Shown: positions 1 through 12,009, counted from the stretch's first letter. The stretch: DNA of 64,000 nt from Paenibacillus koleovorans NBRC 103111 (GCF_004000845.1 NZ_BIMA01000013.1:31718-95717); one strand, 5' to 3'. The notes: generated by a model not told the origin, from the letters alone. Translations and numbers: made by a program.

Positions 1-444
1 GGCTCCCTTGGTTACCTCCGGCTTGATCTCAATCTTGCCGTCCTCGATGGTCGTATTGCCGGAGCCTGTTCCAGGGCCGATGATGACGCCGCCGCCGGTG
101 CTCGTTTGGGTGAGCGTAACGGTTTTGCTGGCCACATCGGCACCGCTTCCTGTCAATACCGTCAGGTTGCCGAGTGCTGCCGATGCCGGCACAACGAACG
201 TAAAGCTATAGGCGCCGTTTGCATCCGATTTGGCGGCGTCGAACACGACTACGCTGTTCGTGCTGTCCAACACCCGCAGCGAAACCCATGCATTAGCCGC
301 ATATGTTCCGTTTACGGTCACGCTACCACCGGCTTGTACCGACGTGGCGCTCACTTGCGAGGTTAGAGATGCGGCCCAAGCGGCCGGAGCGGCTGCTCCC
401 AAAAGCAGCCCCGCCGCGATAATTACAGTTGCTAAACGTTTCAT
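1..444 (-). CDS. Secreted Ig-like domain protein, C-terminus cut by window edge
   Basis: The frame runs open from an ATG at 444 to the left edge, giving 148 residues without a stop, so the C-terminus is missing. The start is preceded by GGGAGGG at good spacing. The first ~25 residues (MKRLATVIIAAGLLLGAAAP...AWA) form a clear Sec signal peptide with an Ala-x-Ala-like cleavage region. The mature part begins with a short beta-rich module containing GSVTVNGTYAANAWVSLRV, typical of small extracellular Ig-like or carbohydrate/adhesin repeat modules, followed by a Gly/Thr-rich linker. It lies 18 bp downstream of the choice-of-anchor I gene and is probably in the same operon. Function unknown; cell-surface or exported location is inferred from the signal peptide. 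Confidence 0.75.
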   Translation of the reverse strand, partial: MKRLATVIIAAGLLLGAAAPAAWAASLTSQVSATSVQAGGSVTVNGTYAANAWVSLRVLDSTNSVVVFDAAKSDANGAYSFTFVVPASAALGNLTVLTGSGADVASKTVTLTQTSTGGGVIIGPGTGSGNTTIEDGKIEIKPEVTKGA

Positions 445-462
445 GTCGAACCCTCCCGTCGA

Positions 463-2571
463 TTACTGCAGCACAACCGGCTGCTTGGTCGGATCGTTGG
501 TCAGGTTGTCCACGATGTAGACTTCGACCACATCGCCGGCCTGCACGTTGAATTGAGCTTGAGCGGCTTGCGCTGACCCGTCGTAATCTTGGCGTACCGC
601 CGCAAGTCCGATTTGGGTATTGTTTCGCACATGTTTGAACACGAGTGTTTCCGAACCTGGATTCGGGATTACAGAAGCGACGGATGCCGAGAAGGATACC
701 CAACCGCTCTTGCCGGAATTTACGGTCAACGTCGTAATGCCGTTTGTTTTGGCGCCAACCATGTAAGCATCGTCCGCTTGTCCTGTAACTTGGTAATTGG
801 CGCTAGAAATTTCGTACACGAGCAGGGTACCTGATATTTCGTGAGCAATGAACAGAAGCGGCTTGCCGGTCGGGCTCTTGTCTGCTGGAACGAAGTTCAT
901 GCCTTCCGGACCGAGGTCGGTCGTATGATCAAGCTTCGTGAAGTCGCGGTCGTTCTTGTATGTCACGAAGGAAGGTTGCATCGGATTGGTCACGTCATAC
1001 ACCATTACGCCCCCGATCCGCTCCAACCCAACGAAAGAATACGTTTTGCCGTTAATGACGCCCAGCTTCACATCTTCCGGCTCTGGACCTTTGCTGGAGC
1101 TGCGCTTGTCTTTCTTATTACCGTCGTTGCTGTAGTTGAAGTAGTCAGGTAACATAGTTGCTGTGATCGACTCGAAGTTGCTGCCGCTATCGTATACTGG
1201 GCCGGCACTGATATTGTCAGCATCCCAGATCGAAAATGAACGTGCTCCAAAAGTATAAGCTACACTATGAGTTGCGCTGCCCGTCTCACCGAAAGCTGCA
1301 TCATATACGGCGGTGGTTACTTTGGCGGAATCTCCATTGATGGTGTTGAGCCACGTATTAAATTGATCCTGCGTATAATTCCCAAACTTGCTGGCATCGA
1401 ATTGAAGCAACGACTTGATCGCATTCAGCTTCTTTTCCTCGGTATAAACCGTGATCTCGTGACCACTGGCATCTTTATAAATATACTCTCGGGAATCCCC
1501 TTCGTTAGCAGTTACAATATAGGTTTTCCCGCCAACTTGATAACTGGTTATTCCGTCCGGCATGTACGCGCCTAATACCGGTTGGTTGATTATGTTGATG
1601 CCGTCTTTTTCATTCAGATCGATCTCGTTGCCCGGCAACGTGTGATCCTTGTAGCCCAGCCCATATACATGCGTAAATTTCTTTGTCGTCAAGTCGAGCT
1701 TGGCAATCGCATTGTTCTCTTGCAGAGATACATAAGCAATATTACCGCTCACTGTGATGTACTCCGGCTCGAAGTCGACCGACCAGTTGTTGCCGTTCGG
1801 AAATTCCGAGCGCTTGTGGTATACGCCATCCTTAAAAGGGAAAATCCGCACATTCGGATCGATATCGTCAATCGTCAGTTCATCAAACGTTACATCCGTA
1901 ACCTTGGACTGATCCACGCTGTTAATTCCGCCCGATACGTCTACGATGGTTACCGAGCCTTTCGGATCATCCGCATAAGTATTGTCGGTCGGTTCGCCTT
2001 CATTGGCTACGAGTACGGTGTTGCCGTCCGAAGTAAACATAATCATGTCCGGATGATACCCGGCTTCTACCTTTTTCAGGTATTGCCCGTTTTTGTTGAA
2101 GAACGCCACATAGCCCTTGTTCGGCTTCTCGGCCAACACAGCCACGGCAAGCAAGTCTTGTGTCGGATGGATCGCAATGCTTGTCACGTCGAAAAAGGCG
2201 GATTCGCCAAGACTGCGGATCGGAATGCGAGTCAACAAATTGCCGTTTGTTCCGCCATACACGATATCCGTCACAGAACCAGTAGTAAGCGAGGAAAAAT
2301 CAATGATTTCCATCGACGGGTGATTTGCATCTCCATTTACCAGGAAGGCCTTCTTGCTGATCGGGTCAAAGTTGACTATCTCAACCCCATTCTTCTCTGT
2401 CCCGGCTCCCACTTTCATGGAATCATAGCGAGCGATCTTGGTCAGGACCAATTCCCCAGTAGCCGTCGGCGGCGTCGGAATCACATCGGCAGCGAAGACA
2501 GGCGTCGTACCAAGCACAGAGGCAATGGTTACAGTAGCAGCCAGTGTTGCAGCAAGTCTCTTCAATTTCAC
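463..2571 (-). CDS. Secreted choice-of-anchor I family beta-propeller protein
   Basis: About 702 residues. I choose the GTG at 2571, because an AAGGAGGAG site lies 8 bases upstream and the signal peptide (VKLKRLAATLAATVTIAS...VFA) then starts correctly; the in-frame ATG at 2604 would lie upstream of that site. The body has repeated WD/NHL-like blades (GVEIVNFDPISKKAFLVNG, TSIAIHPTQDLLAVAV, PEYITVSGNIAYVSLQENN, TYIVTANEGDSREY, PEPEDVKLGVINGKTYSFVG) characteristic of the choice-of-anchor I family, whose members resemble mesenchyme-specific surface glycoproteins and sometimes accompany alkaline phosphatases or phytase-like enzymes. A separate C-terminal beta module (about residues 590-702) follows the propeller. 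No LPXTG motif or SLH domain is visible. The biochemical role is unknown. It is divergent from the ECF sigma gene at 2732, which could regulate it. Confidence 0.8.
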   Translation of the reverse strand: MKLKRLAATLAATVTIASVLGTTPVFAADVIPTPPTATGELVLTKIARYDSMKVGAGTEKNGVEIVNFDPISKKAFLVNGDANHPSMEIIDFSSLTTGSVTDIVYGGTNGNLLTRIPIRSLGESAFFDVTSIAIHPTQDLLAVAVLAEKPNKGYVAFFNKNGQYLKKVEAGYHPDMIMFTSDGNTVLVANEGEPTDNTYADDPKGSVTIVDVSGGINSVDQSKVTDVTFDELTIDDIDPNVRIFPFKDGVYHKRSEFPNGNNWSVDFEPEYITVSGNIAYVSLQENNAIAKLDLTTKKFTHVYGLGYKDHTLPGNEIDLNEKDGINIINQPVLGAYMPDGITSYQVGGKTYIVTANEGDSREYIYKDASGHEITVYTEEKKLNAIKSLLQFDASKFGNYTQDQFNTWLNTINGDSAKVTTAVYDAAFGETGSATHSVAYTFGARSFSIWDADNISAGPVYDSGSNFESITATMLPDYFNYSNDGNKKDKRSSSKGPEPEDVKLGVINGKTYSFVGLERIGGVMVYDVTNPMQPSFVTYKNDRDFTKLDHTTDLGPEGMNFVPADKSPTGKPLLFIAHEISGTLLVYEISSANYQVTGQADDAYMVGAKTNGITTLTVNSGKSGWVSFSASVASVIPNPGSETLVFKHVRNNTQIGLAAVRQDYDGSAQAAQAQFNVQAGDVVEVYIVDNLTNDPTKQPVVLQ

Positions 2572-2673
2572 TTCTATTTCTCCTCCTTGTCCAATTGAGT
2601 GCACATGTTTAAAGGTACCAACGGACTATTCTGGGAAGATCAATTTGAAGTGAAGGTTTTGTAAATACATTGC

Positions 2674-2689
2674 AAATGTCGTCACATTT
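2674..2689. promoter_or_regulatory. 16-bp palindrome in the divergent intergenic region (possible operator)
   Basis: AAATGT-CGTC-ACATTT is a perfect 6-bp inverted repeat with a 4-base spacer, sitting between the start of the secreted propeller gene and the ECF sigma gene, about 15 bp upstream of a TATAGT (2706-2711) that could be a -10 element for the sigma gene. Such a position fits an operator or a sigma-specific promoter element. No matching regulator family was recognised. Confidence 0.35.
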
Positions 2690-2731
2690 TGGAAAAAAGA
2701 GTTGTTATAGTAGTAAGAGGGTGGGATGAGG

Positions 2732-3289
2732 ATGGATGAACTGGATCAATTGGTCGGATTGGCGAAGGAAGGGCAGCACAGCGCGTTTTCGGAAATTGTG
2801 CTTTTATTGCAACAGCAGGTGTTTCGGTACTGCTATCCTATGATCGGTCATCGGCAAGACGCTGAAGACGTTGTTCAAGAAACTTTCGTTCGCGCCTATA
2901 CTAAGTTGCATCAATACGAGGAGACCGGTTCCTTTATTGGCTGGATTCTTACAATCGCGCATCATTTATGCTTGAACAAACTGAAGAAGCGCTCCAGACT
3001 AGCTGCTTTGTTTCATAGGGCCGCGCACCATTCCTCCTTGCAAGTCGATAGTCACTCTTTAAGCTCTAATTTGGAAGTGTTAGCGATGCTGGATTCTCTT
3101 CCCGCTCATGTGCGGAGTCTCGTCATCCTGAAAGTGCTCCATGGGATGAGCTACGAGGAAATCGGACAAATCATACATGGCAAACCTAATGCATTAAGAA
3201 AGCAATTCGAACGGGCTAAGCTAAAGCTTAGATCGGAAGCGATGCGTGCAGAACACAGCCAAGAAGGAGGCGCTCAGGTTGATTACTAA
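2732..3289 (+). CDS. ECF-type RNA polymerase sigma factor (sigma-70 family)
   Basis: 185 residues from the ATG at 2732; the ATG at 2726 sits too close to the AAGAGGG site, which is 10 bases from 2732. Region 2 is clear around residues 18-90: FSEIVLLLQQQVFRYCYPMI, then HRQDAEDVVQETFVRAY (region 2.2-2.3) and GSFIGWILTIAHHLCLNKLK (region 2.4). Region 4 (residues about 115-165) contains LPAHVRSLVILKVLHGMSYE followed by a helix-turn-helix and an Arg/Lys-rich recognition segment. Members redirect RNA polymerase to a small regulon, usually including their own operon. The next gene overlaps its 3' end and encodes a one-TM protein, the usual layout of a sigma/anti-sigma pair. Confidence 0.9.
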   Translation: MDELDQLVGLAKEGQHSAFSEIVLLLQQQVFRYCYPMIGHRQDAEDVVQETFVRAYTKLHQYEETGSFIGWILTIAHHLCLNKLKKRSRLAALFHRAAHHSSLQVDSHSLSSNLEVLAMLDSLPAHVRSLVILKVLHGMSYEEIGQIIHGKPNALRKQFERAKLKLRSEAMRAEHSQEGGAQVDY

Positions 3290-4157
3290 TCAGGGAATTG
3301 AAAATAAGCTCCGGTCGCTTCACATGCCCGAGGTCGACGTACATGACCGGGTTATGCAGTCCCTCGCAACAATCGAACCGTCACGCAAGCGGAGTAATGT
3401 TCCTCTCCAATTCGCTATCGGTGCTGTTATCGCTATAACCGTGCTGCTAGTATCAGGGTATACTGTATTCTCGTCTATTACTCTGTTCAATGAGCAAGGA
3501 GTCTCTACACTAACCCTTCGTCCGTTTGATCAAGCCAATCCCCCTTCTTATACCTCTGAGGAGAGAGAGTTGGCGCTGGCGAGTATCCTGTCAGGTGAAG
3601 CGGTAGCGCTTTTCAGGCGAAGCGGGAATCCGGATCAAATAATGACCGCTATTGAGAATCCCGTAATCATCGGTAACTGGGACTCGTTGCGTCATGCCGC
3701 AGGACCCGTATTCCGGCTGCCTATCGAGCTCAGCGGTTTGGTTTCGTTCCTTCAGGGGAGCGTTCAGCACAGGGTAGGAGTACCCGATTTAGCTGAGTTG
3801 AAAAAGCTAAGCGACGAGCATGGCGGCCAACTTGCAACAACGAAAGTCGCCGTCCTTCCGCAAGCAACAGGAGTCACAATCCGGGCTTCACTGGAAGGGG
3901 CTGAAGTATCCGCATTGATCTCGGAAAGCATATGGTTTAAAACCCTCTATACCGATCTGCTGGCAGACAGTGACATTCGGGTCATTCAAGTGAATGAAAT
4001 TGAAGGATTAGTCAGGAAAGTGGCGGATCACGTTGTGCTAAACTGGAGCTCGAGTGCAAGCCAGGGAGGTCTATTTTACCAAATTTCCACAGAAGCTAAA
4101 ACACCCGATGCCGAACAAAAGCTGATTCACTTTCTTAACTCGCTGATACCGAGATAA
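3279..4157 (+). CDS. Single-pass membrane protein, putative anti-sigma factor
   Basis: About 292 residues from a TTG at 3279, chosen because AAGGAGG lies 8 bases upstream; it overlaps the sigma gene by 11 bases, so translation is probably coupled. A GTG at 3246 in the same frame has no comparable site. Residues about 1-40 form a short charged cytoplasmic N-terminus with ENKLRSLHMPEVDVHDRVMQ, followed by one TM helix (about 42-65, FAIGAVIAITVLLVSGYTVF) and a ~225-residue extracytoplasmic domain. I recognise no named domain. The topology (short cytoplasmic sigma-binding segment, one TM, outer sensor domain) and the overlap with the ECF gene support an anti-sigma role. No zinc-finger HxxxCxxC motif is visible, so it would not be a ZAS-type anti-sigma. 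Confidence 0.65.
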   Translation: MITNQGIENKLRSLHMPEVDVHDRVMQSLATIEPSRKRSNVPLQFAIGAVIAITVLLVSGYTVFSSITLFNEQGVSTLTLRPFDQANPPSYTSEERELALASILSGEAVALFRRSGNPDQIMTAIENPVIIGNWDSLRHAAGPVFRLPIELSGLVSFLQGSVQHRVGVPDLAELKKLSDEHGGQLATTKVAVLPQATGVTIRASLEGAEVSALISESIWFKTLYTDLLADSDIRVIQVNEIEGLVRKVADHVVLNWSSSASQGGLFYQISTEAKTPDAEQKLIHFLNSLIPR

Positions 4158-4202
4158 ACTATGCCTCCCGATACAAATAGTGTTACAAACCACTGAGACC
4201 CT

Positions 4203-4239
4203 AAAAAACGTCCTCCCCGACTCCGGGTGGACGTTTTCT
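4203..4239. terminator. Bidirectional rho-independent terminator between convergent genes
   Basis: A 9-bp stem AAAACGTCC (4205-4213) / GGACGTTTT (4229-4237), with a GC-rich loop that can form an inner CCCG/CGGG pairing. A-rich and T-rich flanks occur on both sides. It lies between the anti-sigma-like gene (ends 4157, plus) and the ABC exporter (ends 4250, minus), so it can serve both. Confidence 0.8.
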
Positions 4240-4249
4240 GCTCCTCTCG

Positions 4250-6133
4250 CTACTGCTCCGCTGACGCCACGAACTGCGCCTCATACAGCCGCCGGTACAG
4301 CGGGCTCGACTCGAGCAGCGCCTCATGCGTGCCGGTGGCGGCGATGGTGCCGCCGTCGAGCACGACGATCTGATCCGCCTTCAGGATCGTCGAGAGCCGG
4401 TGCGCGATCACGATCGCCGTGCGATCCTGCATAAGCACCTCCAGCGCCTGCTGGATCTGGCGCTCCACGAGCGTGTCGAGCGAGCTCGTCGCCTCGTCCA
4501 GCAAGACGATGCGCGGGGCGCGCAGCAGCACGCGGGCGATGGCGAGCCGCTGGCGCTCGCCGCCGGACAGACGGTAGCCGCGTTCGCCTACGACCGTCTC
4601 GTACCCCTCAGGCAGCGAGGCGATCAGGTCGTGGATTTGCGCACCGCGGCAGGCAGCTTCGATTTCGTCTCGCGAAGCGTCCGGCCGCGCGAACAGCAGG
4701 TTGCTGTAGATCGTGTCGTGGAAGAAAAACGGATCCTGCGGCACGAGGCCCATCTGGGTGCGGAGCGCCGGCAACGTCAGCTCGCGGATGTCCCGGCCGT
4801 CCAGCAGCACCCGACCTTCCACCGGATCCGCGAAGCGCGGGATCAAGTTCATCAGCGTCGTTTTGCCGGCGCCGCTCGGTCCCACTAACGCTACCATCTG
4901 ACGTGGCCTCACGTGTAAATTCACCTCGCGAAGAACCGGCTCGTACAGGCCGCCTTCCTTATTCCGGTACGCATAAGTCACGTCCTCCAGCCGGATGTCC
5001 CCTTCGGCACTCCCAGGTGCCAGCTCCGCTACACCGCCTTGCACCTGCGGCTTTGTGTCCAACATGGCAAAAATTCGCCGGAACAAAGCGATCGAGGAAT
5101 ACAAGTTCACATGCAGCTGCGTGAGAGAGCTTACCGGGCCATACAGCCTTCCCATCAAAGCGGTAAACGACACGATCACGCCGATCCCCATCTGGTTGTG
5201 GATGACCAACCAGCCCCCATAGCCCCACAGAATAGCAGGACCGAGCGAGCCGAACATGCCCATCCACATAAACAGCCAACGGCCAACCAACGTTTGGCGA
5301 ATTTGCAGCTTGCGCAGCTCGGTGTTCACCTGATCAAATTGATCGCGTTGTGCCCGTTCCCGGCTGAATATTTGTGTCAGCAACGCCCCGCTCACTCCGA
5401 ACGCCTCGCTCAGCTTAACGGTCATCGACGACTGCCTCTGCTGGATATCGTCCTGCAGCTTTTGGCGGATACGTCCGACTTTCTGAGAAGGCAGCACGAA
5501 CCCAGGAACAACTAGCAAGGAGAGCAGCGTCAGCTTCCAATTCATATGGAACATCAGGAACAAGGTGCTGGCAATAATCAACAAGTTGTTTACAATGCCG
5601 ATCAGCGTAGAAGTCACTACATTTTGGATAGCGGTCACATCATTCATGACTCTGGAGACGAGCTCGCCGGATTGCCGGGATGCGAAGAACGTGATCGATT
5701 GCTTCTGGATCTGGTCGAACAAAGAAAGCCGGTAGTCCGCCATTACATTCTGAGCGATCGAATTGTTCAGCCAGCTCTGCCATACGCCTAATAAGCCCGT
5801 CGTCAGCACGATGCCCAGCACGAGCAACGTAAGCTTCACTACCGTTTCTATATCGCCTTGCATAATCCCGTTGTCGATGATTCGTTGCGTCAGCCAAGCC
5901 GGAGCGACTCCCCCCAGGGCAGAAATCAGCATCAAGAATACGATCAGCAACGCACGCCGCCAATAAGGGATAAACGCACGAAAGGCACGCCTTACAATGA
6001 CCCAGTCGAAACGCTCCGTCTTCGCCAGCTCCCGCATCCGGTGACGATTGCCGCCCCTACCCATACCGCCAAAGTCGCTGCCTCCTCCGCCCCCTGAACC
6101 GAACCCGCCGCCACTCCCCATATTCATGCTCAC
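4250..6133 (-). CDS. ABC exporter half-transporter (fused permease-ATPase)
   Basis: 627 residues. The GTG at 6133 is preceded by AGGAGG at 9 bases; ATG 6127 is an alternative. It has an odd Gly-rich N-terminal leader (GSGGGFGSGGGGGSDFGGMG) before a charged segment. An ABC_membrane domain with six TM helices spans about residues 55-330, followed by the ATPase domain (about 365-605): Walker A GPSGAGKTT, Q-loop near LVPQDPFFFHDTIYSN, signature LSGGERQ, Walker B IVLLDEATSSLD, H-loop IVIAHRLST. This is the domain order of homo- or heterodimeric multidrug/lipid exporters such as BmrA or YfiB/YfiC. There is no adjacent partner, so a homodimer is likely. The substrate cannot be inferred. It ends at the shared terminator at 4203-4239. 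Confidence 0.92.
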   Translation of the reverse strand: MSMNMGSGGGFGSGGGGGSDFGGMGRGGNRHRMRELAKTERFDWVIVRRAFRAFIPYWRRALLIVFLMLISALGGVAPAWLTQRIIDNGIMQGDIETVVKLTLLVLGIVLTTGLLGVWQSWLNNSIAQNVMADYRLSLFDQIQKQSITFFASRQSGELVSRVMNDVTAIQNVVTSTLIGIVNNLLIIASTLFLMFHMNWKLTLLSLLVVPGFVLPSQKVGRIRQKLQDDIQQRQSSMTVKLSEAFGVSGALLTQIFSRERAQRDQFDQVNTELRKLQIRQTLVGRWLFMWMGMFGSLGPAILWGYGGWLVIHNQMGIGVIVSFTALMGRLYGPVSSLTQLHVNLYSSIALFRRIFAMLDTKPQVQGGVAELAPGSAEGDIRLEDVTYAYRNKEGGLYEPVLREVNLHVRPRQMVALVGPSGAGKTTLMNLIPRFADPVEGRVLLDGRDIRELTLPALRTQMGLVPQDPFFFHDTIYSNLLFARPDASRDEIEAACRGAQIHDLIASLPEGYETVVGERGYRLSGGERQRLAIARVLLRAPRIVLLDEATSSLDTLVERQIQQALEVLMQDRTAIVIAHRLSTILKADQIVVLDGGTIAATGTHEALLESSPLYRRLYEAQFVASAEQ

Positions 6134-6165
6134 TATATCCAGCCTCCTCTCTCTTCTACGCTCAC

Positions 6166-6212
6166 AAAAAAAAGCTTGTCCAAGCGCAGCACTCTACGCC
6201 TAACAAGCTTTT
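6166..6212 (-). terminator. Terminator downstream of the small membrane protein gene
   Basis: A 10-bp stem AAAAGCTTGT (6170-6179) / ACAAGCTTTT (6203-6212) with a 23-base loop; on the minus strand the stem is followed by a T run. It separates the gene ending at 6237 from the ABC exporter starting at 6133. Confidence 0.75.
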
Positions 6213-6236
6213 CCCCCGAAAATGAATACGACTTTC

Positions 6237-6446
6237 TTAACTTATCCAGTACTTGACCATCAGCACATCCATGACCAAGAACACCAAAAGACTTACTCCA
6301 GCAAAGCCGATTGCAAATTTATTTTTGGTCGGGGCTACCAGAGAACGCACCAACGCGATGGCAAGTACGATTGTGAACAGGATAACGAAAATATCGAACG
6401 TGTGGAAACGGCTTACCGCCTGTACGGCATCTTCAGCCAATAACAT
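6237..6446 (-). CDS. Small two-TM membrane protein (DUF2759-like)
   Basis: 69 residues from the ATG at 6446, chosen because AAGGAGG lies 9 bases upstream; an in-frame start at 6473 would lie upstream of that site. Two hydrophobic helices are visible, FDIFVILFTIVLAIALVRSL and FAIGFAGVSLLVFLVMDVLM, joined by a short APTKNK turn. Size and pattern resemble the uncharacterised Bacillales DUF2759 proteins, but I recognise this only loosely. It ends 24 bp before a strong terminator, so it is likely the last or only gene of its transcript. Function unknown. Confidence 0.7.
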   Translation of the reverse strand: MLLAEDAVQAVSRFHTFDIFVILFTIVLAIALVRSLVAPTKNKFAIGFAGVSLLVFLVMDVLMVKYWIS

Positions 6447-6668
6447 AGCCAGGGACCTCCTTAATGTAAACACGCAGTATACTCATCTTCATCTATGTTA
6501 ACTTCCATCGTCAATGGTTGCAAGTCCTTTACTTCATTGTTAACAAGTTTGTCACCAATCAAGCCCATGCGGCCGGCCGGAAAGAAAGACATGCCCTGCA
6601 AGTATAAGATGTCCAACCCTTCCATTATCTATAACAGCAATCGGGCCATCGCACTTCCTGCTTCTCAA

Positions 6669-6929
6669 TTATTTGTCCTGTCGAAAACGGGCGATGGATC
6701 CAAACAATCGTTCGAGATCGATTCGGATGCAGGGAAATCGACTGGTCGTCAACTCACCTATATCGATGTGGGTCGCTTCCAGCTGATAGCGTCCCCCGTC
6801 CAGCACGAATTGATCAATGGTCAGGTGTACCCGCACCCCGCCGATTAACTCATACCGCTCGGGAACATCGCAATAACCGGAGGTCTCCTTATCAACACCA
6901 GGTTTGCGTTCAGATGAGTCCTCTTTCAT
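6669..6929 (-). CDS. Small hypothetical protein downstream of uvrA
   Basis: 86 residues. The ATG at 6929 has a convincing AAGGAGGAG site upstream. The first ~20 residues are charged and likely disordered (KEDSSERKPGVDKETSG); the rest reads as beta-rich (RYELIGGVRVHLTIDQFVLD, then YQLEATHIDIGELTTSRFPC). There is no signal peptide or TM helix. I recognise no family. It begins about 100 bp after the uvrA stop on the same strand and could be cotranscribed with uvrBA. The 222 bp between it and the next gene at 6446 hold no further gene that I can support. Confidence 0.55.
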   Translation of the reverse strand: MKEDSSERKPGVDKETSGYCDVPERYELIGGVRVHLTIDQFVLDGGRYQLEATHIDIGELTTSRFPCIRIDLERLFGSIARFRQDK

Positions 6930-7032
6930 TAGACTCTCTCCTCCTTGATTCCTCGGATTCGCATAAATCGACAGAGAAGTCCTCCTTACCGGAAGACTCC
7001 CCTAGTGTACTGACCAGCATCTTATGGTGCCA

Positions 7033-9939
7033 TCAAACCGCAGCCGTTTCCTTGCGCTTCTTCGACTTCTTCTCCACCTGCTCGATGGCCGCCTGGGCCT
7101 CTTCCGTGCGCTTGCGATCCCGCTCGAGAACCGGCTTCAAGTATTTGCCCGTGTATGACTCCGGCACCTTCACGACGTCCTCCGGTGAGCCAGTGGCTAC
7201 GATGGTGCCGCCCTTGTTGCCACCCTCGGGACCGAGATCGACGATATAGTCGGCGGTCTTGATCACATCGAGGTTGTGCTCGATGACGAGCACCGATTCG
7301 CCGCTGTCGACGAGACGATGCAGCACCACCAGCAGGCGATCGATATCATCGATATGCAGCCCGGTGGTCGGTTCGTCGAGGATGTACAGCGTCTTGCCGG
7401 TGCTCCGGCGGTACAGCTCGGCGGCGAGCTTGACCCGCTGCGCCTCCCCGCCGGACAGCGTCGTCGCCGGCTGGCCGAGTGTCATGTAGCCCAAGCCTAC
7501 GTCGAGGAGCGTCTGCAGCTTGCGGTGAATGCGCGGGATGTTCTTGAAGAACTCGCAGCCGTCCTCGATCGTCATCTCCAGCACTTCGGCGATCGTCTTG
7601 CTCTTGTACTTCACTTCCAGCGTCTCGCGGTTATAGCGCTTGCCCTTGCAAATCTCGCAAGGCACATAGACGTCCGGCAGGAAGTGCATCTCGATCTTGA
7701 TAATGCCGTCGCCACGGCAAGCTTCACAGCGGCCGCCCTTGACGTTGAAGCTGAAGCGGCCTTTCTTGTAGCCGCGGACCTTGGCTTCGTTCGTATTGGA
7801 ATAGACGTCGCGGATATCGTCGAACAAGCCGGTATACGTAGCCGGGTTCGAGCGCGGTGTCCGCCCGATCGGCGACTGGTCGATGTCGATGACCTTCTCG
7901 ACATGCTCCAAACCCTTGAGCTCCTTGAATTCGCCCGGACGCACCTTGGCCTTGTTCAAGTCGCGAGCGAGCGTCTTGTACAGGATTTCATTGATCAGCG
8001 TACTCTTCCCGGAGCCGGATACGCCGGTCACGCATGTGAACACGCCCAGCGGGAACTTCGCGTTCACATTGCGCAGGTTGTTCTCCTTGGCGCCGCGTAT
8101 TTCGAGCCACTTGCCGTTCGGCTTGCGGCGAGGCGTAGGCACGGCGATAAACTTCCTGCCGGACAAATACTGGCCGGTCAGCGAGTTCGGGTCTTCCATG
8201 AGCTCGGCCGGAGAGCCTGCCGAGACGACCTTGCCGCCGTGAATGCCGGCGCCCGGACCGATGTCGATGATGTAATCGGCCGCCAGCATCGTATCCTCAT
8301 CATGCTCGACGACGATGAGCGTGTTGCCGAGATCGCGCATATGGACCAGCGTCTGGATCAGCCGGTCGTTGTCCCGCTGATGCAGCCCGATACTAGGCTC
8401 GTCCAGGATGTAGAGGACACCCATCAGACTGGAGCCGATCTGGGTCGCCAATCGAATCCGCTGCGCTTCCCCGCCGGACAAGGTGCCCGCCGCACGGCTG
8501 AGCGTCAAGTAATCCAACCCGACATTGACCAGGAAGCCAAGACGGGCGCGGATTTCCTTCAGAATGAGGTGCGCGATCGTCTGCTCCTTCGTTGTAAGTG
8601 TCAGCCCACCGAAGAATTCAGACGCATCGCCCACGGACAAGCTCGTCACAAAAGAAACATTTTGCCCGTTGATCGTCACGGCCAAGCTTTCGCGCTTCAA
8701 GCGATGCCCCTTGCACCCTACGCAAGGCTTCGCGCTCATGTACTGCTCGATATATTCGCGGATGCCGTCCGAGCCGGTCTCGCGGTAACGGCGCTCCAGG
8801 TTGCGCACGATGCCCTCGAACGGGACCAGTGCTTCCTTGGTCGCGCCGAAGTCGTTCTCATAGCGGAACCGAACCCGCTCTCCGCCTGTGCCGTACATCA
8901 GCTTCTTCATCTGATCGGCGGTGAAGCTGGAAACCGGCTTGTCGTTCGGGATCCCGTAGTGTTCGCACACTGCAGCCAGGAACTGCGGATAGTAGTTCGA
9001 CGTGCTGCCGGCCCATGCCTCGAAGGCCCCTTCTTCGATCGTCATCTCTGCATTCGGGACGAGCAGGTCCGGATCGACAATCATCTTCACGCCGAGGCCG
9101 TCGCAATCCGGACAAGCCCCGTAGGGACTGTTGAACGAGAACATCCGCGGCGCCAACTCCTCGATGCTGAACCCGCATTCGGGACAAGCGAGCTTCTGGC
9201 TGAACAGCAGCTCCTCCTGTTCCATGACGTCGACAATGACGCGGCCTTCGGACAGCTTCACCGCGGTCTCGAGCGAGTCCGCCAGCCGGCTGTGCACATC
9301 ATCCTTCACAATAATCCGATCGACGACGACCTCGATCGAATGCTTCTTATTCTTGTCGAGCTCGATCTTCTCGCTCAGGTCGCGTATCTCGCCGTTCACG
9401 CGGACACGAACGAAGCCTTGCTTCTGAATATCAGCCAGCAGCTTCGTGTGCTCGCCCTTGCGGCCGGAGACGATCGGCGCGAGAATCTGCAGCTTGGTTC
9501 GTTCCGGATACTCCATGATCCGGTCGACCATCTGCTCGATCGTCTGCGCCGAAATCTCGATGCCATGCTCCGGGCAATGCGGACGCCCGATCCGGGCGTA
9601 GAGCAGACGCAAATAATCGTAAATCTCGGTGACGGTCCCCACCGTCGACCGCGGGTTGCGGCTCGTCGTCTTCTGGTCGATCGAGATTGCCGGCGACAAG
9701 CCTTCAATGGAATCGACATCGGGCTTGTCCATCTGACCGAGGAACTGTCTCGCATAGGCGGACAACGACTCGACGTAGCGGCGTTGGCCCTCCGCATAGA
9801 TTGTATCGAAAGCAAGCGACGATTTGCCCGATCCGCTGAGCCCCGTCAGGACGACAAACTTGTCGCGCGGAATCGTAACGTCGATATTTTTCAGATTGTG
9901 AGCCCGGGCTCCCTTAATCACAATTTGGTTGTGTCCCAT
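7033..9939 (-). CDS. uvrA: Excinuclease ABC subunit A
   Basis: 968 residues, close to the usual UvrA length. UvrA is the DNA-damage sensor of nucleotide excision repair; it dimerises and loads UvrB. Two ABC ATPase modules are visible: Walker [20 protein letters not shown] near residues 32-40 and [14 protein letters not shown] near 640, with signatures [16 protein letters not shown] and [16 protein letters not shown]. Zinc-binding Cys pairs occur in CPECGF...CPDCDG and CEACRGDG...CEICKGKR. The start has an AAGGAAGG site. It lies 17 bp downstream of uvrB in a uvrB-uvrA operon, probably under the LexA-box promoter at 12010-12061. Confidence 0.98.
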   Translation of the reverse strand: MGHNQIVIKGARAHNLKNIDVTIPRDKFVVLTGLSGSGKSSLAFDTIYAEGQRRYVESLSAYARQFLGQMDKPDVDSIEGLSPAISIDQKTTSRNPRSTVGTVTEIYDYLRLLYARIGRPHCPEHGIEISAQTIEQMVDRIMEYPERTKLQILAPIVSGRKGEHTKLLADIQKQGFVRVRVNGEIRDLSEKIELDKNKKHSIEVVVDRIIVKDDVHSRLADSLETAVKLSEGRVIVDVMEQEELLFSQKLACPECGFSIEELAPRMFSFNSPYGACPDCDGLGVKMIVDPDLLVPNAEMTIEEGAFEAWAGSTSNYYPQFLAAVCEHYGIPNDKPVSSFTADQMKKLMYGTGGERVRFRYENDFGATKEALVPFEGIVRNLERRYRETGSDGIREYIEQYMSAKPCVGCKGHRLKRESLAVTINGQNVSFVTSLSVGDASEFFGGLTLTTKEQTIAHLILKEIRARLGFLVNVGLDYLTLSRAAGTLSGGEAQRIRLATQIGSSLMGVLYILDEPSIGLHQRDNDRLIQTLVHMRDLGNTLIVVEHDEDTMLAADYIIDIGPGAGIHGGKVVSAGSPAELMEDPNSLTGQYLSGRKFIAVPTPRRKPNGKWLEIRGAKENNLRNVNAKFPLGVFTCVTGVSGSGKSTLINEILYKTLARDLNKAKVRPGEFKELKGLEHVEKVIDIDQSPIGRTPRSNPATYTGLFDDIRDVYSNTNEAKVRGYKKGRFSFNVKGGRCEACRGDGIIKIEMHFLPDVYVPCEICKGKRYNRETLEVKYKSKTIAEVLEMTIEDGCEFFKNIPRIHRKLQTLLDVGLGYMTLGQPATTLSGGEAQRVKLAAELYRRSTGKTLYILDEPTTGLHIDDIDRLLVVLHRLVDSGESVLVIEHNLDVIKTADYIVDLGPEGGNKGGTIVATGSPEDVVKVPESYTGKYLKPVLERDRKRTEEAQAAIEQVEKKSKKRKETAAV

Positions 9940-9956
9940 GAGGGTATTCCTTCCTT

Positions 9957-11969
<2,013 letters not shown>

Positions 11970-12009
11970 TTGGGATTCAACGCTCCTGCCCTATAAAAGT
12001 ACATGCCTG

